Origin: CAZHZT01 sp964537285
GTDB lineage: Bacteria > Bacteroidota > Bacteroidia > Chitinophagales > Saprospiraceae
Length of the DNA stretch: 20,521 nucleotides
Reading direction: 5' to 3'
Assembly: GCA_964537285.1 (NCBI GenBank)
Contig: CAZHZT010000105.1
Span: 1 to 20,521 of the forward strand
Positions 7,317-14,213 of the stretch are shown here, one piece after another. Each line of letters starts with the position of its first letter. The stretch's first letter is position 1. The translations under genes and the position numbers were made by a program. Below the pieces are notes generated by a model. The model was not told where the DNA came from. It made no database searches and worked only from the letters and a program-made list of their open reading frames with translations.

Positions 7317-8723
7317 CTAGAGATGAATCGGTCGATTTTCAGTTGCAGCTAATGCCGCTTCTTTAAAGGCTTCGGTATAGGTAGGATGTGCATGAGACAT
7401 ACGAGCGGCATCCTCTGCCGAAGCGCGGAACTCCATGAGGGCAACCGCTTCAGCGATCATGTCTGCGGTGCGAGCGCCAACCATGTGCACTCCAAGGATC
7501 TCATCGGTTTCTTTATGCGCCAGGATTTTCACCATGCCTTCAATGTCCATACTTGCACGAGCACGTCCTAAAGCTTTATATGGAAACTTACCGGTCTTAT
7601 ATGGGACACCAGCCTCTTTCAGTTGTTCATCGGTTTGCCCTACTCCTGCTACTTCCGGCCAGGTATACACTACCCCTGGAATAAGGTTATAATCAATATG
7701 TGGCTTTTGGCCGGCAATTATTTCAGCCACCAGAACACCTTCTTCTTCTGCCTTATGAGCCAGCATAGCTCCCTGGATGACATCTCCGATTGCATATACT
7801 CCTGGCACAGCAGTTTCGAGATGTTCATTTACGGGAATCCGCCCTTTTTGGTCGGTTTGAATACCGATGTTTTCCAGTCCTAAGCCTTCCGTGTAAGGTA
7901 TACGTCCGATGGCCACAAGGCAATAATCGCCTTCAAAAGTGCTTTCCGCATCCGTTTTCCGGTTTTTAGCCACCACCGAAACGGTATCTCCATTAGGTTT
8001 TACTTCAGTAACCATATGATTGAGGTTAAAATTAACCCCAATTTTTTTCAATGATTTTTGCAGTTCTTTTGCAGCATCTTTATCAAAGCCAGGAATGATA
8101 CGATCGAGGTACTCAAGTACAATCACTTCTGTTCCAAGGCGAGCGTATACCGAACCTAGCTCCATACCGATCACTCCGGCACCAATTAAGATCATCTTAT
8201 TAGGTACTTCCTCTATTTCAAGGGCCTCTGTAGAGGTGATGACCCGCTTTCCATCGTAATTAAAGGCTGGAGGGGTGTTAGGTTTGGATCCTGTAGCGAT
8301 GATTACTTTATTTGCTTCCAGTTCTTCTGTTGAACCATCATTTTTGGTGACTTTTACTTTTTGGGCTGAGCTAAAAGACCCCAAGCCGTTGTAAACATCA
8401 ATTTTATTTTTCTTCATCAGGTAATCCACCCCTTTCACATTTGCGTCTACGACTTCCCGTTTGCGTTTAATCATTTGGGGCATATTAACTTCCAGCCCTT
8501 TAAGATCAATGCCATGTTCGGAGAAACGTTCTTTTGCATTGTGATAATGCTCGGAAGAATCCAGTAAAGCTTTAGAGGGGATGCAACCTACATTCAAACA
8601 AGTCCCTCCCAGGGTAGGATCCTTTTCAATGATCGCAGTTTTCATGCCTAATTGAGCGGCTCGAATGGCGGCAACGTAGCCTCCCGGGCCGGAACCAATT
8701 ACAATAACATCGTATTTAGCCAT
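7317..8723 (-). CDS. lpdA: Dihydrolipoyl dehydrogenase (E3)
   Basis: 468 aa, the standard length. The FAD-binding GSGPGG lies at 10-15, the redox-active disulfide at Cys42/Cys47 in GGTCLNVGCIPSK, an NAD-binding GAGVIGMELGSV near 181, FAD-contacting AIGDV near 310, and the active-site pair His446/Glu451 in HPTYTE. The enzyme reoxidises dihydrolipoamide of pyruvate, 2-oxoglutarate and branched-chain dehydrogenases and the glycine cleavage system, passing electrons to NAD+ in the cytoplasm. No E1 or E2 gene is adjacent, so it probably serves several complexes. It is separated from ricT upstream by a long imperfect hairpin and is likely an independent unit. Confidence 0.97.
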   Translation of the reverse strand: MAKYDVIVIGSGPGGYVAAIRAAQLGMKTAIIEKDPTLGGTCLNVGCIPSKALLDSSEHYHNAKERFSEHGIDLKGLEVNMPQMIKRKREVVDANVKGVDYLMKKNKIDVYNGLGSFSSAQKVKVTKNDGSTEELEANKVIIATGSKPNTPPAFNYDGKRVITSTEALEIEEVPNKMILIGAGVIGMELGSVYARLGTEVIVLEYLDRIIPGFDKDAAKELQKSLKKIGVNFNLNHMVTEVKPNGDTVSVVAKNRKTDAESTFEGDYCLVAIGRIPYTEGLGLENIGIQTDQKGRIPVNEHLETAVPGVYAIGDVIQGAMLAHKAEEEGVLVAEIIAGQKPHIDYNLIPGVVYTWPEVAGVGQTDEQLKEAGVPYKTGKFPYKALGRARASMDIEGMVKILAHKETDEILGVHMVGARTADMIAEAVALMEFRASAEDAARMSHAHPTYTEAFKEAALAATENRPIHL

Positions 8724-8815
8724 AAGTATATTTCGGTTTTATTATTTGCTTGATTGAATATTAGACTCGTTTTGAGGCTATCCGGAATGTAATTCTTTGC
8801 TGCTGGCAGGAATAT

Positions 8816-8891
8816 TTTTATTCGATCGGGAAGGTTTTATTTGAAATTTGTTGAAGAAAATCTCAAATAAAGACTTCCCGATCGAATAAAA
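8816..8891. terminator. Long imperfect hairpin downstream of ricT
   Basis: Outer arms 8816-8833 and 8874-8891 (TTTATTCGATCGGGAAG and its complement) pair perfectly for 18 bp. After a two-base mismatch the stem continues with TTTATTTGA against TCAAATAAA. Followed by a T-run on the minus strand side (TTTTTATTC seen from the + strand), it fits a terminator for ricT, 43 bases after its stop. Confidence 0.6.
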
Positions 8892-8934
8892 GCATTCTCA
8901 CCAAGGACAAAGGACTGCATTCAGCACAGTTGGT

Positions 8935-10278
8935 TTATTTATCCTTCTGTGGCGGTTTATTTCTGTTCTTTGAAGGCGGTCTTTTACGCTTATTATTTTT
9001 GTTATTTCTTTTATTCTCGTTGCTATCGTTGCTATTTTTATTAGAATTTGGATTATTGTTGTTCGTCTTTTTCTTGGTACTATCCTTATTATCGCTTGTC
9101 TTATTAGCATTAGCATTTCCGGCATTGGAAGGCTTTTTCCGACGATTTCTATTGCGGTTTCGTTTGCGCTTACGACGTTTTTCGGCAGGTAGATCTTCGA
9201 TGACGTCCGAAACGCTTTCAAAGTCAATATCGCCATCCTCGTCTACATCTCCGGTTACTATTTGTAAAGCTAATAAATCCTCTGGTTTTTCTCCCTGAGC
9301 ATTCATTTCAATAAGGTCATTGACTTGGTCAATATCCAGGGTAACCAATTTGCCATTGCCATCGCCGGTATTAAGAGAATAAAGGAGCGTACCTTTAAAA
9401 ATATCGGCCTTGACCAACATCAGGACACCTTTTTTAAGGTATAACTTTGCATTATTTTTAGGAAAGTTTTCCAGGGCATCCATGTAAGTATCCAGCTCAT
9501 AATTGAGGCAGCATTTCAAACGCCCGCACTGGCCCGATAATTTGGATTGATTGATGGCCAGATTTTGATAACGCGCGGCAGAAGTAGTAACGGATTTAAA
9601 GTCGGACAACCAGGTAGAGCAGCACAGTTCGCGCCCACAAGAGCCAATACCTCCGATACGCGCGGATTCCTGTCGTGCACCAATTTGGCGCATTTCAATC
9701 TTCACTTTAAATTCTTTAGCGTAATGGCGGATTAGTTCACGGAAATCGACCCGACCATCTGCGGTGTAGAAAAAGGTAGCTTTGCGTTTATCTCCCTGAT
9801 ATTCTACATCCCCGATTTTCATATCCAGCCCAAGGGTACGAGCAATGGCTTTAGCTTTTACCATTGCCGGAAGTTCCAACTCCCGTGCTTCTACCAGTTT
9901 TTCCAGATCTCTTTCGTTCGCTTTTCGAATGATTGATTGAAAGATACCATTTTCAGGCACTCGTTTTTTCTTCATTTGCAGCCTTACCAATTCCCCTGAA
10001 AGATTTACGCGACCGATATCATATCCCGTACTGCATTCTACGACTACCATATCTCCTGTGGTAGCTTTGGAGTAAGAAGGGTTGTGGTAGAAATCTTTCC
10101 GGGCCCCATTTTTAAAACTTACTTCTACCATTTGAAAAGGCTCTGAATCTTCAATATCCATGAGGGTCAACCAGTCGAATGTATTCATTCGGTTGCAACC
10201 TCCATTACAACTACTTCCTTTACTACCACATCCTGCAGGCTTACCGCCGTTTGCAGAAGAACAACTTGCACATCCCAT
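8935..10278 (-). CDS. ricT: RicT / PSP1 C-terminal domain protein (YaaT family)
   Basis: 447 aa. The N-terminus is Cys-rich (Cys at 3, 6, 18, 24 and 28) and ends in NRMNTFDWL, typical of Bacteroidota members. The PSP1/RicT core (~35-290) includes VEVSFKNGARKDFY and EARELELPAMVKAKAIARTL, then the Cys motifs CGRELCCSTWL (~213) and CGRLKCCLNYE (~251). In Bacillus, RicT (YaaT) joins RicA and RicF in an Fe-S-containing complex that assists RNase Y mRNA processing; the Cys motifs fit metal or cluster binding, while the function here is inferred. The last ~80 residues are a Lys/Arg/Asn-rich low-complexity tail, probably disordered and able to bind nucleic acid. It follows holB by 104 bp, the neighbour commonly seen in this phylum; gldH, which I would often expect next, is absent. 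Confidence 0.85.
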   Translation of the reverse strand: MGCASCSSANGGKPAGCGSKGSSCNGGCNRMNTFDWLTLMDIEDSEPFQMVEVSFKNGARKDFYHNPSYSKATTGDMVVVECSTGYDIGRVNLSGELVRLQMKKKRVPENGIFQSIIRKANERDLEKLVEARELELPAMVKAKAIARTLGLDMKIGDVEYQGDKRKATFFYTADGRVDFRELIRHYAKEFKVKIEMRQIGARQESARIGGIGSCGRELCCSTWLSDFKSVTTSAARYQNLAINQSKLSGQCGRLKCCLNYELDTYMDALENFPKNNAKLYLKKGVLMLVKADIFKGTLLYSLNTGDGNGKLVTLDIDQVNDLIEMNAQGEKPEDLLALQIVTGDVDEDGDIDFESVSDVIEDLPAEKRRKRKRNRNRNRRKKPSNAGNANANKTSDNKDSTKKKTNNNNPNSNKNSNDSNENKRNNKNNKRKRPPSKNRNKPPQKDK

Positions 10279-10321
10279 TATTTATTTAATTTAATCAACA
10301 TTATCAAGTTAAGTAATTATT

Positions 10322-10340
10322 GCGCCATAGGCGCGTTTAT
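10322..10340. repeat. Small hairpin resembling the end of the multi-hairpin repeat
   Basis: GCGCC-ATA-GGCGC followed by GTTTAT. Copy B of the multi-hairpin repeat ends with CGCGCC-GTT-GGCGCGTTTAT, so this may be a third, truncated member. It lies in the holB-ricT gap. Confidence 0.4.
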
Positions 10341-10373
10341 TATTTAAATCAAGTATAGCTTGCACTCATTCCC

Positions 10374-10415
10374 CGTTAACCGTTAACCGTTAACCGTTGA
10401 TGGTTGACCGCTAAT
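10374..10415. repeat. Heptamer tandem array (CGTTAAC) overlapping the holB 3' end
   Basis: Six 7-base units in a row: three exact CGTTAAC (10374-10394), then CGTTGAT, GGTTGAC and CGCTAAT. The holB stop (10383-10385) lies in the second unit, so the last dozen codons of holB are written in the array. Confidence 0.8.
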
Positions 10416-11504
10416 AATTTTATGAGCCTGAACGGAAACATCCAGGAACAATATTTTAGGGTTTGCATTTCGCTCAACGAAATAAACGCTTTCATTCAGA
10501 AGGTTAGTAAGAAAGATCAATTGCCCGGGGTTGATTACTTTTTCCATTTTAAGGGCCGTTGACGTTTCTTTGTCACCGAGTTTAAGTTCGTTTATGTTTC
10601 CTTTTAAAGCCAGCAATTCTCTAAAGAAGTGCAGTGCATATCGCAGGAAATGCTTTTGATTTTCTCGACCTACTTTTGCAAATTCTTCTACCCAGTTCAC
10701 CAATTCTACTCCATTCCCTTTATAGATCAGGCGCATCCATTGTAGAAACTGCTTTGCATGATCGTTTTCAATCTCTTTCATCAGTCGGATTGCTTCGGAA
10801 TAATCACCGGAAGACAATTGAGCCAGGCGATTAGCTTTTGCGGTATCTATAGCATGTTTATTGATCAGGTCATTAGCGATATCTTCTTCAGCCAGAGGAG
10901 TAAGCTGAACAACTTGGCAGCGAGAAATAATTGTATTCAGAATAAGTTCCAGTCTTTCAGCGACCAGAATAAAGAGCGTTTTTTCCGGAGGTTCTTCGAT
11001 AAGTTTTAAAAGTCGGTTCCCTTCTTTTCCAAGATATTCAGGCAGCCAGATGATCAATATTTTATGATCCCCCATGAATGCTTTTAAGCTAAGTTTTTTT
11101 ACTATTTGCACGCATTCCTCTTTAGTGATATTTCCCTGTTTATTCTCAGCACCGATTTGTTGGAGCCAATCATTAACGGAAAAGTAAGCTGATAATTCCA
11201 GCATTTTTCTCCATTCCGGGAGAAAGTTATTGCTAAGGGCTTTTGCACCTACTGTAGGAAAAGAAAAGTGAAGATCCGGATGAAGTAATTTCTGTACTCT
11301 TTTACAATTGGCACAGTCGCCACAAGCATCGTAAGAAGCAGGAGACTCACAAAGAATGTACTGCGCATAGGCAAATGCCAGAGCGAGTTTGCCAGATCCT
11401 TGCGGCCCTGCCAAAAGCAGAGCATGCGGCACACGATCCGATTGAAGATATGATAGAAGGGCTGATTTTGCCCTCTTTTGACCAATGACATCCTTGAATT
11501 GCAT
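10383..11504 (-). CDS. holB: DNA polymerase III delta-prime subunit (clamp loader)
   Basis: 373 aa. AAA+ features: N-terminal FKDVIGQKRAKSAL, Walker A GPQGSGK (33-39), zinc-module cysteines Cys52, Cys61, Cys64 and Cys67 (CGDCANCKR), an EEPPEKTLFIL segment, and sensor-1-type SRCQ about 50 residues further on. As the delta-prime stator of the clamp loader it helps open and load the beta sliding clamp during replication. Length fits. The extreme C-terminus (SGQPSTVNG) is coded by a heptamer tandem array and is likely variable between strains. It lies upstream of ricT in the same direction, probably an operon. The gpx-like gene upstream is separated by 71 bp containing a small hairpin. Confidence 0.92.
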   Translation of the reverse strand: MQFKDVIGQKRAKSALLSYLQSDRVPHALLLAGPQGSGKLALAFAYAQYILCESPASYDACGDCANCKRVQKLLHPDLHFSFPTVGAKALSNNFLPEWRKMLELSAYFSVNDWLQQIGAENKQGNITKEECVQIVKKLSLKAFMGDHKILIIWLPEYLGKEGNRLLKLIEEPPEKTLFILVAERLELILNTIISRCQVVQLTPLAEEDIANDLINKHAIDTAKANRLAQLSSGDYSEAIRLMKEIENDHAKQFLQWMRLIYKGNGVELVNWVEEFAKVGRENQKHFLRYALHFFRELLALKGNINELKLGDKETSTALKMEKVINPGQLIFLTNLLNESVYFVERNANPKILFLDVSVQAHKIISGQPSTVNG

Positions 11505-11553
11505 AAACTGCTATTTTATCATAACAGCGATACAATACACGCTACACTATTGT

Positions 11554-11575
11554 TGAAAGCCATAACAGGCTTTCA
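11554..11575 (-). terminator. Small hairpin directly after the glutathione peroxidase stop
   Basis: TGAAAGCC (11554-11561) and GGCTTTCA (11568-11575) pair around six bases, touching the stop codon at 11576. No T-run follows, so termination is only possible, not clear. Confidence 0.4.
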
Positions 11576-12052
11576 CTATGAGGCTATCCAGTTTAATATT
11601 TGCTCATCCAAGGGACTGACGGAAGAAGGGAAGAAATTAACAAGCGTACCTTGTTCGTCCAATAAGTATTTCTGAAAATTCCACTTAAGTTCGCTATCGA
11701 GCTTACCATTTTTTGATTTATTCAATAACCACTGATAAACTTCACTGCCATTTGCTCCTAAAAGTTCCGCTTTAGCGGCCATAGGAAACGTCACGTTATA
11801 TTTGGTGGTACAAAAAGCCTTGATCTCCTCATTTGTCCCTGGTTCTTGTCCTCCAAATTCATTTGATGGAAAAGCAACGATAACTACTTTATCTCCGGCT
11901 TCCCGGTATAATTCTTCTAATTGCTGATATTGGGGTGTATAACCGCACTCAGATGCGACATTCACCACGATTATTTTCTTTCCCTGAAAAGTCGAGAAAT
12001 CAATGATATTTCCGTCAATGCTATTAACCTTGAATTGGTGTATTGTATTCAC
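11576..12052 (-). CDS. Glutathione peroxidase family (thioredoxin-dependent type) peroxidase
   Basis: 158 aa, the usual bacterial length, cytoplasmic (no signal peptide). The catalytic tetrad is visible: Cys36 in NVASECGYTP, Gln69 in GGQEPG, and Trp124-Asn125 in KWNFQKYL. Cys81 in FCTTKYNVTFP lies where the resolving cysteine of the thioredoxin-dependent (plant/yeast-like) members sits, so reduction by thioredoxin rather than glutathione is likely. The common FPCNQFG motif reads FPSNEFG (61-67): the middle Cys, not the resolving one, is Ser. It would reduce hydrogen peroxide or lipid peroxides. Divergent from the pterin-synthase-family gene; a palindromic MITE-like element sits in the shared upstream region. 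Confidence 0.92.
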   Translation of the reverse strand: MNTIHQFKVNSIDGNIIDFSTFQGKKIIVVNVASECGYTPQYQQLEELYREAGDKVVIVAFPSNEFGGQEPGTNEEIKAFCTTKYNVTFPMAAKAELLGANGSEVYQWLLNKSKNGKLDSELKWNFQKYLLDEQGTLVNFFPSSVSPLDEQILNWIAS

Positions 12053-12128
12053 CGATCTAAATTTTATGTAAAATTATAAAACAATAGTAAATATACAAGG
12101 GGTTGAAGAAGGATATTTAATTATTTTA

Positions 12129-12238
12129 GTTCTTTGACATAAATTGTGGAAAATGGAACGTCAAAATGATAACCCTTTCAACCACAAGGGCATTCAAGGC
12201 TTATCATTTCGAAGTTCCACACAATTTGTCAAAGAACG
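12129..12238 (+). mobile_element. Palindromic MITE-like element, copy E1 (forward), exact 9-bp flanking repeat
   Basis: Outer arms GTTCTTTGACATAAATTGTG and CACAATTTGTCAAAGAAC; inner arms ATGATAA and TTATCAT; central loop CCTTTCAACCACAAGGGCAT. The left arm carries an extra TA (GACATAAATTG), which defines direction. The direct repeat ATTATTTTA flanks it at 12120-12128 and 12239-12247, as expected for a 9-bp target-site duplication. It lies between the divergent peroxidase and pterin-synthase-family genes, so it could affect both promoters. Confidence 0.85.
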
Positions 12239-12288
12239 ATTATTTTAAGAACGAAAAGGAGGTAGCGTTGTTAGTTTAAAAAAAAATT

Positions 12289-12699
12289 ATGAAAGTTTCT
12301 GTTTTTCGAACGGCCCATTTCAATGCTGCTCATCGTTTACATAACCCTAACTGGAGCGATGAAAAAAACAAAGATATTTTTGGGCTATGCAATAATCCCA
12401 ACTATCACGGGCATAATTACGAGCTGGAGGTAAAAGTAACAGGCGAAATCGATCCGGAGACGGGGTATTTGATTGATTTAAAATCTTTGAAAAATATTAT
12501 CCGGGAAAAAGTAGAAAAACGCTTTGATCACAAAAACCTCAATTTGGACACTGAGGAGTTCAAGAACTTAAATCCTACCGCCGAAAATATTAGTGTAGTG
12601 ATCTGGAAATTAATAAAAGAGGAACTAGAGGAGAAGCACGAGCTGATGGTGAGATTGTACGAAACGCCCAGGAATTATGTGGAGTATTGGGGGGAGTAA
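12289..12699 (+). CDS. 6-pyruvoyltetrahydropterin synthase / QueD family enzyme
   Basis: 136 aa, a single T-fold domain. Zinc ligands are His15 (FNAAHRL) and His40/His42 (NYHGHNYEL). The catalytic Cys34 lies in GLCNNPNYHGH, a C-x5-HGH spacing typical of true pyruvoyltetrahydropterin synthases, whereas QueD enzymes usually have C-x3-HGH. The rest of the active site is Asp80-His81 (RFDHKNLN), PTAENIS and a late Glu in LYETPRNYVEY. It acts on 7,8-dihydroneopterin triphosphate, for tetrahydrobiopterin-like pterins or, if it is QueD, for queuosine/7-deazapurine synthesis; the motif favours the former. An AGGAGGT lies at about 12257 but 26 bases before the ATG, too far to be a normal ribosome site. 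No other pterin or queuosine gene is adjacent. Confidence 0.9.
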   Translation: MKVSVFRTAHFNAAHRLHNPNWSDEKNKDIFGLCNNPNYHGHNYELEVKVTGEIDPETGYLIDLKSLKNIIREKVEKRFDHKNLNLDTEEFKNLNPTAENISVVIWKLIKEELEEKHELMVRLYETPRNYVEYWGE

Positions 12700-12818
12700 T
12701 GGGTAAGTTCGGATTGCAGAACATGAGTTTATCCCGAATTTAAGGAAATTCATGTCGTCACAATAGTTAAGAATAGGTGCTGTAAATCAATATCTTAGGA
12801 CCGACCTTATTCAATTTG

Positions 12819-12909
12819 GCTTTTTGGAGGGCTGGCAGCCGTTAAAAAATGAATACTGTTTGAGCCTCGGCGAGTTTATTCATTTTAGGCTTCCAGCTTT
12901 TCAAAAAGC
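12819..12909. repeat. Imperfect ~38-bp inverted repeat of a different family
   Basis: GCTTTTTGGAGGGCTGG at 12819-12835 pairs with CCAGCTTTTCAAAAAGC at 12893-12909. Inside, AGCC and AATGAATA pair with GGCT and TATTCATT with small gaps. The centre contains CTCGGCGAG. No flanking direct repeat is obvious. It sits 13 bases before element E2 and may be an older, decayed element or a terminator of the pterin-synthase-family gene (120 bases after its stop). Confidence 0.55.
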
Positions 12910-12922
12910 GTTAAAAATTGGC

Positions 12923-13033
12923 GTTCTTTGACAAATTGTGTGGAGTTTAAAAATGATAAAACCTGAATGCCCTGGTGGCTGAAGGGGTTATCATTTTTAA
13001 ACTTCATTTTATCACAATTTATGTCAAAGAACC
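12923..13033 (-). mobile_element. Palindromic MITE-like element, copy E2 (reverse)
   Basis: Read on the minus strand it has the same plan as E1: TA-marked arm, ATGATAA, loop with CTTCAGCCACCAGGGCATTCA, TTATCAT, and CACAATTTGTCAAAGAAC. Its inner arms have changed together (GTTTAAAAATGATAA against TTATCATTTTTAAAC), so pairing is kept. Flanks AAAATTGGC (12914-12922) and AAAATTAAA (13034-13042) share six of nine bases, a weathered duplication. It lies between the convergent pterin-synthase-family and cargo genes. Confidence 0.8.
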
Positions 13034-13060
13034 AAAATTAAATACAGCCTTGATTTTTTG

Positions 13061-13086
13061 CTACTTTTTTATCAAGAAAAAAGTAG
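13061..13086. repeat. Short A/T-rich hairpin
   Basis: CTACTTTTTT (13061-13070) and AAAAAAGTAG (13077-13086) pair around ATCAAG. A/T-rich, so weak as a terminator. Together with the 12.82-kb inverted repeat, E2 and the 13.12-kb hairpin it accounts for most of the 482-base gap between the flanking convergent genes. Confidence 0.5.
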
Positions 13087-13123
13087 ATACAGTTATGATT
13101 AACAAATCTTTATGAATATTTTA

Positions 13124-13167
13124 CAAATCATTAGTCATTCCGAAAATTCGGAATGACTAATGATTTG
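13124..13167. terminator. 21-bp perfect hairpin downstream of the 241-aa T9SS cargo gene
   Basis: Arms 13124-13144 and 13147-13167 (CAAATCATTAGTCATTCCGAA and its complement) pair perfectly around AA, ending 15 bases past the cargo stop at 13182. On the minus strand it is followed by TAAAATATTC, a weak U-tract. Confidence 0.65.
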
Positions 13168-13181
13168 CAATCCGAGCATGA

Positions 13182-13907
13182 CTATCTTACGTTTAACTTG
13201 ATAGTTTTGATCACAGCATTTTGCTTATCAAGTAATTGTACAAAATAGATACCAGCAGGTACGCCCTCCAGTGAATAGGCTTCACTTCCCTGAGCAGCAT
13301 AGGATTTTACCGGCTGACCTAGCATAGAATAAAGGTCTACCTGATTCACTCCTTCCGAGCCATTAATGAAAAAGCCATTAGTAGCAGGATTAGGGAAGAT
13401 TTGAATATTTTCCTTCACCAAATCACGAATACTTACTACACAATCAGCATTAACTCCTAACTTAAACTCATACTGAGCAGTAGCGAGAATATTGTTTGGG
13501 TTAAAAACAGTAGATAAACGAACCTCTACCAAGCCACAACCAGGAGTTTGATTAGGTACAAGATGCGGGTCACAAATTCCAGACTCTCCAGGTGCTAAAG
13601 TAATTGGTTCATTCAACCCAATATCTGATTGGATATTTGAAGAAACATTCGTGCCATAACAAGTATTGTTATCGCACAATTTAATTTGCCATTCTGCCGG
13701 GCCTTCAAGTAGTTCCACTTCCCATTTGATATCTGTGGTCTGTGCACCGTTATTAACCATTGAAGAATGCGCGACGGCTTCTTCAAGAGGGTCTGAGAAG
13801 TTGAAATTAAGGATATCCACGACAACCATATCAGGCGTGATGGCTAGATTTTGCGCACTTAAGGCAAACGTCCCCAGAAGAAATAAAAAGAGTATGCTTT
13901 TTTTCAT
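13182..13907 (-). CDS. Secreted protein with T9SS type A C-terminal sorting domain
   Basis: 241 aa. Sec signal peptide 1-18 (cleavage after FALSA). The middle (20-155) is a beta-rich region with Cys residues that could pair (LCDNNTC, ICDPH, PGCGLVEV) and a conserved-looking LAPGESGICDPH stretch; I do not recognise its function, though it resembles Ig-like surface modules. The last ~75 residues are the sorting domain: IQIFPNPATNGFFI (~165), VDLYSMLGQPV, VPAGIYFVQLLD and KTIKLNVR at the very end. This domain directs the protein through the type IX secretion system to the cell surface or medium and is normally removed. It is followed by a 21-bp hairpin. The gene lies between two MITE-like copies (E2 downstream, E3/E4 upstream). 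Confidence 0.85.
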   Translation of the reverse strand: MKKSILFLFLLGTFALSAQNLAITPDMVVVDILNFNFSDPLEEAVAHSSMVNNGAQTTDIKWEVELLEGPAEWQIKLCDNNTCYGTNVSSNIQSDIGLNEPITLAPGESGICDPHLVPNQTPGCGLVEVRLSTVFNPNNILATAQYEFKLGVNADCVVSIRDLVKENIQIFPNPATNGFFINGSEGVNQVDLYSMLGQPVKSYAAQGSEAYSLEGVPAGIYFVQLLDKQNAVIKTIKLNVR

Positions 13908-13959
13908 AGCCTTTAATTTTAGTGTTGTAAAAATAATTGAAAAGGGTTTTATGAAGAAC

Positions 13960-13968
13960 CAAAAAGTA
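13960..13968 (-). promoter_or_regulatory. Possible -7 box of the 241-aa cargo gene
   Basis: On the minus strand TACTTTTTG, close to TAnnTTTG, lies about 53 bases before the ATG. The -33 box is not clear, so this is weak. Confidence 0.25.
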
Positions 13969-14077
13969 GTTCCTTATTATTTTACTCTTGTTAAGAAAGT
14001 TTTGTTTAGAAGGATGCATACTTTTTTGAATGTTCCTTAGAAAATTCAAAAAAACAAGCAACTATCTAATAAAGTAC

Positions 14078-14110
14078 GTTCTTTGACAAATTGTGTGGAA
14101 CTTCAAAATA
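14078..14110 (-). mobile_element. Half copy of the palindromic MITE-like family (E3)
   Basis: GTTCTTTGACAAATTGTGTG followed by GAACTTCAAAATA is a near-exact outer arm plus part of the inner arm, lacking the TA mark, hence the left end of a reverse copy. No loop or second arm follows. It lies 136 bases from the same point in full copy E4, in the same orientation. Confidence 0.7.
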
Positions 14111-14213
14111 TAAAAGAACAACTTTCTGGACCTTTTAGAACCATATAGAAAAAATGCCATTGGGCGAAGCGCTACAAAATGCACCCCGCCCAGTAGCAGT
14201 GTAAAAATCAATC
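14111..14213. other. Spacer between half copy E3 and full copy E4
   Basis: No gene. The only structure seen is TGGGCG (14161-14166) facing CGCCCA (14187-14192), a 6-bp stem with a 20-base loop. The rest of the 432-base gap between the two cargo genes is E3, E4 and the promoter region of the 241-aa gene. Confidence 0.5.

Noticed and set aside
8930..9298. A 122-codon, very hydrophobic Leu/Phe-rich frame on the + strand
   Set aside because: It is the complement of the Lys/Arg/Asn-rich tail of ricT; AAA/AAG codons read backwards give Phe and Leu. The other frame there (8898-9236, minus) is likewise a shadow.
12129..12238. The palindromes as ordinary intrinsic terminators
   Set aside because: E1 lies between divergent starts and E5 upstream of a start, positions that do not suit terminators, and the flanking direct repeats are better explained by insertion.
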